Positions 21,897-32,926 of a DNA stretch of 64,000 nucleotides are shown here, one piece after another; position 1 is the stretch's first letter, and every line of letters starts with the position of its first letter. Where the stretch lies: the NCBI GenBank assembly GCA_021613535.1, contig CP075495.1, positions 16,120,001 to 16,184,000 on the forward strand, given 5' to 3'. The position numbers were made by a program, and so were the translations under genes. The notes beneath the pieces are model-generated. The model saw only the letters and a program-made list of their open reading frames with translations. It ran no database searches and was not told where the DNA came from. This DNA comes from Adineta vaga. Its lineage: Eukaryota; Rotifera.

Positions 21897-23301
21897 TTTT
21901 AATAAATTTAATATATCGAGTCAGCACAAAATATTTTTTGAGGTTATACTATGAGTAAGAAGTGAATATTAACCGTACTTTACACATGTGTCATGCATCA
22001 CTGAATTCATTTTCTTCACCATTTCATTAGGTTTAAATAACGAGTGTTTTCTGACAGAAATAAAGCTACAGATGTGTTCTATATGAAAAATTTGAATTTT
22101 ATGTGTCATAATCATTCTTGGGCTCGTTTAAAAAAAAATCAATCTACATCCATCCTTTAAGGAAATATCTCCCCCTTTCCGGCGTTTCTAAGAAACAACC
22201 GAGCAAAAGTTCTTCTGGACACAAGTTTGTCAGATCTCATCCGTTTGAGCTGAAATTTCTAATTTAGATAGCAGGATCCAATCGGTAGATGCTTTTACTT
22301 TATGAAAAATTTCATATAGTTTAAGCAGTAGAAGCAAAATACAGATCACGATAAAATCTCTCGGTTTTTCGGGTCCTAAAAAATTTTGTGAAGTCTGTCA
22401 AATCTGATTGGTAGGAAGTATCGACAAACAAAATCACCTTCACCCACCCTCAAGATTCGGATTCAGGACCATCGATTAGCTATGGTCCACTAGATCTCAC
22501 GTCGAAAACGATTTCCATTTCTCACATTAGTACATAAAAGATATTGCAGTTGACTGTTATCAGCGCATTCAATCTCCTTGTTGATTCAACTGTTTTATGC
22601 TCACAGAATACAAGTGCTATAGCTTCAGAAAATACAATTATTTCGAATCTGTGTGCTGTGTTCAGTTAAAAATATAGGTAACGGGTGAAGTGAATATTTC
22701 TATTAATCAAACTTGGTCGTGTTCACAATACATCCGTAGCTGGTGTTTGCGCCTATAATAAAGTCAAGATGTATATAACTAATTTATCACCATGGGTGCG
22801 TCAAAACGTATACAAAATGTACTCACAAAAAAGACGAAATACGACAATTCTATCATTTCTAAGGTTTTCGAGCGAGTACACACCTCGATATCAATACATG
22901 CATTCTCTCTTATCAGATTGAAATATATTGTTTCATTGCGAGTACAATTTGTACTCGTATCCGCGTACCCCTCTTGATCAGATATCATTGTTAATTCTTC
23001 TGTTGTATGTCCACAGACTACGTATGCTACTGCCTTGAACCAAGCTCATATTCGAATTTATGTGCTAGTGTTGAGTTGAATATCGATATTCATGACTTAT
23101 CCCAGGACAGACGTTTCGGACCCTTCCACACAGTTACAGTTAGATACTGACAGAACCCAACTAAAAATCTCGGGAGAATGGAAGCAGTATTCCAGACTGA
23201 AAAATCTCAGGCACGGATACAAAAGATTCCTGACAAAACTGACGACCGATTTCCTTAAAGAACCCTACCGAAACCAACTATGGAAAACAAAACATAGACC
23301 A
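21897..23301. other. No gene recognised
   Basis: Contains a GC-richer patch (22170-22500) whose wording (CCGTTTGAGCTGAAATTT near 22240) resembles the dispersed repeat at 35640, 43720 and 49010. Nothing else is supported. Confidence 0.4.
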
Positions 23302-23614
23302 CACTGTAAAAAAAGCGTCGAATTACAAATCCTCGAAAAGGATTGATAGTCGCGACATGAACCCTTTTTAGATTTATGAACGTAAGGTACTCTCTCATAA
23401 ACCCTTGTTTTCATGGACGTTGGTAAGGGTTTCTTATACGTTGCACTTTCATAAATCCTTTAAGGTGGATGAGCATTCATTTACCCTTAAGAGGTTTGCT
23501 CATGTACCCTTTAAGGGTATACGAAAGTGCAGCGTATAAAATACCCTTCTTATAACTTATAAGGTTAACAAACCTATAAAAAGAGTTGATTATTCTGCGC
23601 TTTTTTTTACAGTG
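23302..23614. mobile_element. MITE with CACTG ends
   Basis: The left end CACTGTAAAAAAAGCG and the right end CGCTTTTTTTTACAGTG are inverted. The interior has repeated ACCCTT/AAGGGT blocks and a TATACGTTGCA motif shared with the element at 35802-36254. 313 bp, no coding capacity. CACTG termini recall CACTA-type elements, but no 3 bp target duplication is evident. Confidence 0.7.
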
Positions 23615-26600
23615 CACTTCAGTACTTTGTCACTTATCGTATCACAAAGGAAGCTTTAGCGAACGCGCAAATGAATCATCCGGAATCCAACCACTCGGAC
23701 TTTTCCGTTCCATTCCAACCTTTTCCGGCTAGGTCCGACAGAATACAAACGGTTCCTAAAGGCGAAACCGAATAAAGCGATCTCTCCTATTCCCTTAGCC
23801 GACGCTCAGAAACTATCGGTACCAACAAAATCTAACAAAATCCTGCGTAAAGTAACCATAGATTGACCCCAATCAGACTCAGGTATATTCTTAAATTTAG
23901 ATATGAATGATAAAAAATCGGTATTCAATCCTTTCAAGAATTCTTAACAGAATTCGGTGAATACATGTACAAGCTTGGATAGGAGGGATGAAGATGAAAT
24001 TGGGAATCACTATTCCTTAATAGGATCTGTTGGTTTCCGGGCCGGATTTTCGGACCTGGGTATCTATTGTTACCGTTAATACTTCTTGATCGTGTCCTGG
24101 AACAATAAATGTAACTGCTACCAATGTTAATGAGTCAGTATCTTATTGTGCTTTGAATTTGATGAACATTCATTATATTAATTAAACATTCGTATACAAT
24201 TCTATTCAAGTGTATCCTAAAGAACTCAATGTAAGTAGCAGGGAGGATAGCAATTTTGTCAATGACTGCCCAAGTGTGCCTATCTCGCTTGATGCTAACA
24301 ATGCGATGGTTTCGACATATACATCAAAATGCTCTCCGACTGTTAACGTAATGGCTACGAATGGAGCGTGGTTAATGTTTGTGCTGTTAGAATAAATCAT
24401 GCAGTTGCATCATTTAATGGCGCAATATAGTACAGAGGAACCGAGGGAAAAGAGCGGAAACCTGAATGGCATGAATTTTGAAAGATGGAGTAGTTATTGA
24501 AACTTATTGTTTTGGAATTTATGGGAATTTCTGAATAACTACCACGTCTTTTATAAGGAAAATGACTTACTGAGGATGAGAGGGCGAGAACGAGGAGTAG
24601 AATTAATGGTGAGGGTGCACTGAAATATTGATGTAGTGAATAAGTGCAAATAAATACTCTGTAGAGAATAAATCCTAATAAAAGAAATCCTAAGGACTCC
24701 TCTTCTTGCACTTACCTTAGGACGTTCATTCTCGATCTTGTTTCTGACACTCATACGCACCCACACGCCTATTTATCTTTATTCTTCACAATCCCACTCA
24801 TTCGAATTTACTATTACACATGCATAAAAAACTAGAGACATGCTCTATATGTAAGTTTATGTGTTTGTTTTTTGCAAGTTTTGTGGCATCAACTGTAGTA
24901 TGAATGTCACTCCATGTGGATGTTGTGTATACTCTCGATTTCTTGTAAATATTGTATTATCAGATTATGTAATGAGACAAGTGTATGAAACATCACATAT
25001 GTTGCGTTCATTAGTCTATGTGGACAGGGTGCATAATGTTTGAAATAATGTCAGACCAGTAGTCTAATTTATTTGCAGAAACAGGTTTGATTGGTACGAT
25101 GCATTGAGAGATGACAGTCACAGATGAATGGCTTTATAATTACCCTAGAAAATATGTTATGGTAAAGTTTATTCTATTATCTGTGTGAATAAATATAATT
25201 AGGGTAAGGAGGTGAATAAACGGACCTTTTTTCCATATCATATAAGCACGCGAAACTGCTCTACTGTGATTGAAATGAGATGTATATAGATCTACACAAA
25301 ATATTTTACTTATTAGAATTCTGTCTCTACATTGTGTGACTAATGTCATATGGTTAGAAATCGTTCTGTTTGTACAGAAAATTCAGGTTGGATATTATAT
25401 CCATCTTTCAGTTGAAGTATCGGAATTTCAAGAGTATAAAACAATCAGACCAAACAATTTATTTTTGTCTGAACTATCCAATAAAAGGTAATCTAGGTAA
25501 CTGAGAGCATACATTTTATTCAAGCCTTTCGGGGGCGATGTGATTTTGAAAAGTTTGCAAAGAGATTTACGAAACGGATTTCATACGTTGAATTAATCAT
25601 TCTTAATTAGCACATTTCCATGCGTACTCTTTCATGAAAAAGATGAGTGTAAATATCTGCGAAAAATCTGTTACGCCAAAACATGTTCCAAAAACATTTT
25701 ATTTTTATTGCTGACGAACGTTCGGAAAATAGAGTATGCGCCATTGGTGATCAACATCGTCATTAAAGGGCTAACGAAGATTCGACTTTATACTGCGGAT
25801 TATACAAAATTATTCCGATCCTTATAACAATTTAAAACGTTTTTATGCAAAACGAATTACTATTGGCTTTGTCGAAAGGAAATCCGAGGAACCTTCACGA
25901 AATTTGCGGGTTGGCGTAAAGAACTTTTGTGCATTTTCTTTTTATTGTGGTTACATAGAAAGATTCTTCTAAAATACGCGTGCAACAAGATAGAAGAAAA
26001 TACTTCAGCTTTTATGATGTTGTTAAAATATTATGATTACTATTGCAAATAAGAATAGTAAAAGTCTAGAAATGTCAGAGTGATTAAATGTACGATAATG
26101 TGTAGAGCGAGATGTTAATTTTCCAGTTCCTTTTATACATGTTTATGTTTTCTAACAGCTCTTATTATTCACTTTAGTGTGGAGATTCAGCTTATGAAAG
26201 GATAGAAGTATCGACAAATGAACAATTGTGCGTTGCTTGTTGGAACATTTCATTAGCTCGAAATTTCAAAGAATAAGATGTTCAGTATGCACGTGTCCAT
26301 ACCAAGGTGCACTTTTACTTACCTGCATATGAGTACAGAGAGGAAAAAGTTAAATATTGAAACTTTTTCATACTCCATGTGATAAAAAATACTCCTCATC
26401 GTATTGTTTCTTTAGAGAACCATGTTGATAGGTCTACCGTACAGAAAAGGACACAAATATAGCACAAGCTGATTGAAAACCTCTATTCTTCCTTCCTCCT
26501 TTTGCAAAACGACAAATAAACTTCTTAGGTACAAGTTCTAATTATAAACACCGTTGCCATATTATAACATAATTTAACAGATATGGTTGAACATATCTTT

Positions 26601-27039
26601 ATGTAGTAGAACCATCGTTTAACCATATTCCCGTATATGACATAATATCAATACTTTACAAATCGGCCTACTGCAACTCCGTTCCTTGCTCCAAAGAACG
26701 TATCTCGTAAAGTCAGTGTATTCATCCTTATTCTTCTTGTTATTTCATGAATGTGGAGTATATTAGAACAAGATGCAATAAACTACAACGCTCTACCGCA
26801 TTATACACAATTTCTAGTCGACTATTTATGAGTAGCATCCACGTTTTTCCTTCTGAATATTATATTAGGATATCTTGAAATGCTGGTTTACCTGGTTTTA
26901 GTCGTTATTGAGATGAAGTTGACTGCCGTTTCAATTGTATCTTCAAACCATGTGAGGCAGTTGCTATGTTTTTGTTCGCTGATATCCATGGAAAGCACAA
27001 ATCGAAAACCAAACTGTTCTGTTCAATTGTTTAGACGCT
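23615..27039. other. No gene recognised
   Basis: Several short overlapping frames (for example 24206-24400, 24397-24711) but no domain, splice chain or repeat boundary that I can support. Confidence 0.4.
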
Positions 27040-27232
27040 GTTAGTGCAAGAGCCTTAGTTCCACCAACACTAGTGCCTCGACAGTGTTCTACCCGTTTTT
27101 GATTAATGTTAGTGCAAGAGCCTTAGTTCCACCAACACTAGTGCCTCGACAGTGTTCTACCCGTTTTTGATTAATGTTAGTGCAAGAGCCTTAGTTCCAC
27201 CAACACTAGTGCCTCGACAGTGTTCTACCCGT
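27040..27232. repeat. 68 bp tandem repeat, 2.8 copies
   Basis: The unit begins GTTAGTGCAAGAGCC at 27040, 27108 and 27176, and includes the palindromic CACTAGTG. The three copies are identical as far as they extend; the last ends after ACCCGT. Confidence 0.95.
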
Positions 27233-28238
27233 GGTTTGGTTATACCTTGCCACTTTAAAAGCAAGTTTATTTAAGCTAATACTGATTCGAACAGAAATGG
27301 TTGTCGAAGTTGTGCAGTCACCCATTCGTTGGAAATATAAATGGATAATCCTTCTTTCTTAAGTGTCAAGTTTCGTATTAAATTGTGAAATTTACGCTTC
27401 GTTTAAGATTGGTCAGATATCAGTTTACCTATAAAAGAAAGTAATGCAATCTTAAGTTGATACGATGCTTTATCATAAAAATTGACTGATAGAGAACGGT
27501 CACCAACTATCCAGTCGATTTTGGATTAATATTTTGTGGAACCATATGTTTTCAGTTGAAAAACAAATTAACGAGTGTAAGTTTTAGGTCGATGAATTTG
27601 GCCCACACCTCTTCCCGATCCTCAATTACAAACAGAATCCATTAGAAGCGCAAATAGGCTATGTGACTTTCACATTTTAGACCCAAAGCAATTGCGCTGA
27701 AAAACGTTCTCGCTCAACAATGAAAAAGCGGTTAAAATTTCATGACTCCACACAAAAGACTTAGCGTTCGGAAATTTCCTGGGACTATTCGAGTCTTAAG
27801 GTCTCTTGCCTATAACTAGAATATCAACCCAAAGCGACTGATATATGTTCGTGAGTTTACCTCGCAAAATGCTCATAACTGTGAGAGGAAGGCTTGAGAC
27901 AACTAAATGTTCCAGGTTTTTCATGTCTCAATAGAATGTATCGAATCTTCAAAACTCCAACGCAATAACAAATGAACAGCTTTTAAGTCGTTAGCATTAA
28001 CGTCCATAAACAGGTGCATAAAAATAATAATCCTTTCCTGCCCTATGAGCGCTATGACGCCCATCTTACATAAATCTCGTTCTTTTTGAACTAAGAAATA
28101 TTTAAGGACCAATTTCATATCAACTTGGAGCCTGTCGAAAGTACAATTCATTGGCTTTATATGTGTACATAATTGAGCTTTAAATGTTTCTTAGCAGAGA
28201 TGGTCACTAAATGTCCAACTATTTTTCATTAGTATTTT

Positions 28239-28727
28239 ACCCATAGGTAGAGGGCTATAAGAGTAGAACAATCCTACTAGGATATGGACCACTATTGCTT
28301 TGGCGCCGAGTTATGGGCTTTCTACCTACTTTTCGCCCTTTTTCCACATTGAAGAAAAAACTAAATAACGGAGTTTTCAACTGAAATTCGAACCATAGAT
28401 AGGTCTAATCATCATTAGACTATTCTGAAAGTTTCAGTCGCAAAAAATGTTCCCTTATGGACATATTGATTTATGAGAAGACAATCACTTGCAGTATAAT
28501 ATATGCAAATTATCAGATTACTTCAAAATCCAATATCTCTATAAAGGAACACTTTTCGGCTGAAACTTTCAAAATACTTTATTGATGGTTAGACCTATAT
28601 ACGGCCCAAATTTCAGTTGAAAATTCCGTTATTTAATGTTTTGCTCAATATTGACAAGGGGTAGAAAGTCGGTAGAAAGCTCATATCCTCATAGGATTAT
28701 TCTAGACATAGAATCTCTTACCTTTGG
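28239..28727. mobile_element. Diverged foldback element
   Basis: The left arm (from about 28239, GGTAGAGGGCTATAAGAG) and right arm (to about 28727) are imperfect inverted repeats. Both contain the ATCCTA-AGGATATG block and, further in, a TAGACCTA/TAGGTCTA block and a GAAACTTT/AAAGTTTC block. Arms are about 75-80 percent alike by eye. Exact ends and target duplication are unclear. Confidence 0.55.
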
Positions 28728-29719
28728 CCAAAGTATCCACTGAAAAGCGACTGGGCAGTGAGTGACTCTCCCTCGTTATTTCTAAAGAACCAAATTTTGT
28801 AGAAAGTGGATGTTAAAGCGCGCAAAAGCAGGAAAGGATTAATATGAATATTATAATATTCGATCAGAATATTCTACAACATTTGATCAAATATTACCGT
28901 ATATAGTGCACAATACTTTAAAACTGCATAAATAAATTACTTACGTTTTTTTAACAGCAAGGACGAATTGAATATGATATATTATTCTGCCATAAGTGTA
29001 ATATGATTTAAACATTTATATCACTTAACCAACCTAGAATGGAGAAAAAATACAGAGTATGTTTGATTCAAACTCTTTCTCTAATGTTTTACCAATATCA
29101 AGATCAAGTCCTTGTTTGTAAAGGCCTTCTCATATTGATCATAATGCAGCGTCATATTATTTTACTGCACACTACTCTCTAGCCGTATATGAAATGTAAT
29201 GGTCCCTATTTTATTCTATGCGTCGATTCTTCATAAAAAACGACGGTAAAAATCGACGAAGCGTGAATAAGTAATCGAAGAGCAGTGAGAGCGTCGATAG
29301 TATTCTGATTTCTATCGATACATATCACACTATACATTTACACATGATGATAAAAATTTTATGTTCTGTACAATACTAAACTGGGTAAAGTGCGGATAAC
29401 ATAGAACTGAAAAAACTTTATTCGTGCGTTGCATAATCTTAAAAGACGATTCTAATGTAGAAAACCACAAACAGTAATTAAAAACTTCAACAAAAACATA
29501 TTTCTAACCCATCTTTTCAGGCTTTACTTGATATGGAATATTACAAAGTCAGAAAAATATATGAATTTGTATTTCTACAGAAGTTTTCATTCCGAAAAGA
29601 TTGCTTTCCCCGTAATGTAAAGTTATTTGTTTTGATATATTTGTATATGATAGCATGCTAAAACGGAGATATTTTATATCTGCTTTGAGAAATACCCAAG
29701 GGAGGAAAATCTCATTGTG

Positions 29720-30035
29720 GGGCATTTTGAATGCCCGAGAATGCATGGAAATGGCTGGGAACGCGAGAGAATGCGCTGGCATGCAAGAGAATGTGTGGGA
29801 ATGCGCCAGAATACCGTGTGTTGGTTTAAAATTTTGCCATTTGTCCTAACATCCATCGAATAATGAAATAGCCAGCTGAGAAGCAATTCCAGGTTTTAAT
29901 TTTCAACACGCCAGTTAGAAATAGTTAATGGGTATATACCAATAATCTAGTATGGCTGGGAATGTACAAGAATGCAAGAGTATGCCTGAGAAGGTACGGG
30001 AATGCACCAGACTACCGGAATGCCGGAATGAGATT
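29720..30035. repeat. Degenerate GAATGC short repeats
   Basis: Two clusters (29725-29812 and 29950-30035) of GGGAATGC/AGAGAATGC-type units of about 10-11 bp, separated by about 100 bp of unrelated sequence. The translated ARECAGM-like repeats are a by-product and not evidence of a gene. Confidence 0.7.
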
Positions 30036-30420
30036 TTCCCCCCTTGCAAATACCACAAACCCATTTCAACTTGAAATCGATAGGATGTTTCTCACCAAAT
30101 ATCTGTAGTGGCCATAAGTTCAAACTCAGACTCTACAAATCTGAAAACAACGGCTGTTCCAGAACGAATGGTATCTCTGAGTATTTTGAATATTTCTCAT
30201 CTATCATTCATGTGATCGAAGAGCTTTTTCATGAAAAGATAGCGCTCGGAATTCCTACAAAACCGTGTATGGTTGAACCATCAGACGTTATTAAACATAT
30301 TCAAAAAAGATGAAATTAGAGACATATGAAAAGGTCTAAAAAGCAATGGGCTAAACATTTGCGTCTCATTTTTCTGCCGTTTGCTTCCTCTTATTAAACA
30401 TATAGAATATGCCAAAGGAT

Positions 30421-30446
30421 AGGGTGTGAGGGTGTGGGTGTGGATG
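30421..30446 (+). repeat. Interstitial telomere-like G/T tract
   Basis: AGGGTGTGAGGGTGTGGGTG is a run of TGTGGG/TGTGAGGG units. It resembles the TGTGGG telomere repeat I recall for Adineta vaga. C/A-rich sequence with CCCACCCA motifs follows at 30484-30530. Confidence 0.55.
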
Positions 30447-31040
30447 TTGATATTCCTTCTTTATACAAACCGTCATGCATCCAGCCACCCAACAACCCAC
30501 CCATACCCGCAATCACACCTCAAAGAAAGTGTACGTAATAATCTATTTATTTGTTCTCTTTATATTGAACACTTGCATTGAATCATTCTACTTATTTGTT
30601 ATTTGATTGTTTTTCTTACTCTTACTTAATAAAGATCGAAAGTTGATGAGAAATTTTCAATTATTATGTTGAATCTAAGCTTTATAGTAGACTAGCGGAG
30701 ATACCCGCTGCAAAGAGGATATAATTTACGTTTTTCATCTACAACAGTGTTTTTCTCATCACCCACTGGACCTCTCCGTAGGTATTTACCCGTCGTGTAT
30801 AAAAAAATCCTCACATCCTGCTTTCTCGCCCTGCCTTAGCTAGTATAATCCTTCAGGTCGTCACTTAGCGCGCATTACCTGTCTTCCAAGCGTCTTTCTC
30901 CTTCGTACTGAGGCTACTCCTATATCTCTTTTGGCATAAAAAACCAGGCCTTTTTTTCAGAAATTTTCACATCTATTCATTAGTTCTTTGCTACTGGTCT
31001 TGTCTCGCTGTGCATACGATATAGAACTCTGTTCCTTTTA

Positions 31041-31160
31041 AATCCACACCCACTGTCCCGCTGCAACTCCAGGCACATTCTACACTCACTGTCTCGCTGC
31101 AACTCCCACACCTCGGTAGATCTGCCTATTCTCAGACGCCCGCTGCAAGTCATTCTATAG
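31041..31160. repeat. Short repeats around CGCTGCAACTCC
   Basis: CGCTGCAACTCC occurs near 31060 and 31095 after CACTGTC; CGCTGCAA also occurs near 30708 and 31141. The stretch from 30690, with GATACCCGCTGCAAAGAGG, looks like a fragment of a dispersed retroelement or SINE, not further identified. Confidence 0.4.
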
Positions 31161-31270
31161 TTTCTAAACTTCACTTCGACTCCATACAGGTAGAGTAGTC
31201 AATTCACTTCAGATTCAGTTTATTTTTGAGAACCCAACTCAGGCATTGCAGTTGTCCATCTTGGATGCAG

Positions 31271-31298
31271 ACACCCACACCCACACCCACACCCTCAC
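31271..31298 (-). repeat. Interstitial telomere-like tract (C/A strand)
   Basis: Four perfect or near-perfect CCCACA units (ACACCCACACCCACACCCAC, then ACCCTCAC). The minus strand reads TGTGGG repeats. It lies downstream, in the minus-strand sense, of the pseudogene at 31916-32368. Confidence 0.7.
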
Positions 31299-31915
31299 AT
31301 TGATGATATGTTGTCATTATTACTTGGACAAATCGACATTTGTTAAAACAAGTTGATTTCTTAGATTTTGTATGAAAAATCAAGATAATCAATTGTTCAC
31401 TTCAGTTTATCATAAACCATCTCAAGAACCATATTATTTACCATTCATTCATATTCATCTCGTTACACATGCAGAACAATATACCATTTTCTATGTTACT
31501 TCGTACAATTTGGTATTGTGCAGTATTTCAAGCATAATTAAAAGATCGTAACAAGTTACGAATGATCTTACTTTTAAATAAAAATCCAAGTTCATTAATC
31601 GATCAACAATCTAATCATTTATTACACAAATTCGATATCATTCAACCATTATGAAGCAATAATTGTAATATATTACATCAAAAGATAATATATTTTACTT
31701 TTTAAAGAAAATATACCAGTTGATTATAGAAGGACAATATTTGTTCATTTTCCACACTATTCAAATAAGAGAATATTTTCAGAAAAATTCCATATTCTTT
31801 TTTTTTTATTTTGCTAAAACTGCGATCATTCGATCCTAACAGTACAAAAAGTTATAGAAAAACAAACACAAAAAAAGAAGTGAACATTACCCAGTAGAGA
31901 AACACCAACATATGA

Positions 31916-32368
31916 TTAGCACAAAGAATCAGGAAATGATTGTAGAAGTTCAATTTCTTGTAAATCATAATGATAAACTAAAGAGTTTTGAGAAACAGAA
32001 GAGAGCCAAGAAACTACTTTTTCAAGAATTGAAAGTTGAGGAACAAATCTTTTAGATCTTCTTAAGCAACTAATTGGAAATTCTTTATCTAATCAGCTTT
32101 TTCTGAACTCACATAAGTTAGCTTTTTCGAAAATGAGACAACCATCAATTGAATTAGATAATGCAAACAAATAACGATTCCAATAGACCGAGCACCGATC
32201 TTCAAAGAATAATTCATCAAGTATGTGTGCAAAAAATAATTCATTCCAACAAAGACAGTTAAGGGTGCGACGCAGAGAAGTATAGTAAAATTTAGACATA
32301 CTTTCTTGTTGTTCACGAGTAAGTAACGGAAAAATAGGATAAATCCAAGTGAAAATAGGAAATTCCAT
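31916..32368 (-). pseudogene. C-terminal coding relic with one in-frame stop
   Basis: An open frame from 32368 encodes FPLLTREQQESMSKFYY, then SLRRTLNCLCWNELFFAHIL, then EDRCSVYWNRYL. A TGA follows at 32093-32095, after which the same frame stays open for 58 more codons (LDKEFPISCLRRSK ... LLQSFPDSLC) to a TAA at 31916. Continued coding bias past the TGA indicates a single-stop pseudogene. The LEDRC-x-x-YW-like pattern recalls the C-terminal region of bdelloid non-LTR retrotransposon polyproteins, but that is a memory-based guess. No upstream reverse-transcriptase domain is present, as expected for a 5'-truncated copy. A minus-strand TGTGGG tract lies 620 bp downstream. Confidence 0.45.
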
Positions 32369-32926
32369 ATTCTTTGAAATATATACTTCCTTTATTATTT
32401 ATTATTTACTATTGATTGTATTCCCACTCATTATACATTATATATAATCCAGCTTGTTTTATTTTTCGTTTGTATTTTTAAACAGTTTATTTTCATTTTT
32501 GTACTGAAATACGTTTTTGTGCAGAGTCCTAATGAGCACGTACTTATTTGTATCTTAGATATACGAATTGGTCTGTTTTACATTAAACTTTCTTAGACCC
32601 ACCCATATCCAATTGCGGATTTCGTTAAAAAGTTTTGAAGAAAACTTGACGCTGAGTTTAATACAGTTACCTGAAGAACTTGGCCAGTGAGAAAGGTCGA
32701 AACTATAGTCGTAGCATTCTCTGTATAACACACCCACACCCGTTCTATAGAAGCATAATGTTTTTGGGAACCTAGTCGGAACCCAATATATAATTATTTG
32801 GTAATGAATTCGATTACGAGAAAATATAACCTTTTTACTCGGTTTATGTTAGTAACATTGAAGAGTGTATGCGATATCGTCAGTGTAAGTACGAAGAAAA
32901 ATCCTAAGAGATGAAACGTAACTGAA
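32369..32926. other. Non-coding gap with a short telomere-like tract
   Basis: AT-rich. The only notable item is ACACACCCACACCCG at 32728-32743, a short CCCACA-type tract. It forms the 3' side of the gene at 32927-35221; no clear poly(A) signal was chosen. Confidence 0.5.

Noticed and set aside
27040-27232. CRISPR array
   Set aside because: The 68 bp units abut directly with no variable spacers and the genome is eukaryotic.
29655-29849. Repeat peptide ARECMEMAGNARECAGM as a small repetitive gene
   Set aside because: Explained by a GAATGC-type DNA microrepeat that continues in a second non-coding cluster.
30421-31298. A real chromosome end or telomere
   Set aside because: Tracts are only a few units long, occur in both orientations and are flanked by other sequence on both sides.
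32555-32737. 60-codon frame between the pseudogene and the fusion enzyme
   Set aside because: No motif, and the region is the 3' flank of the fusion gene.
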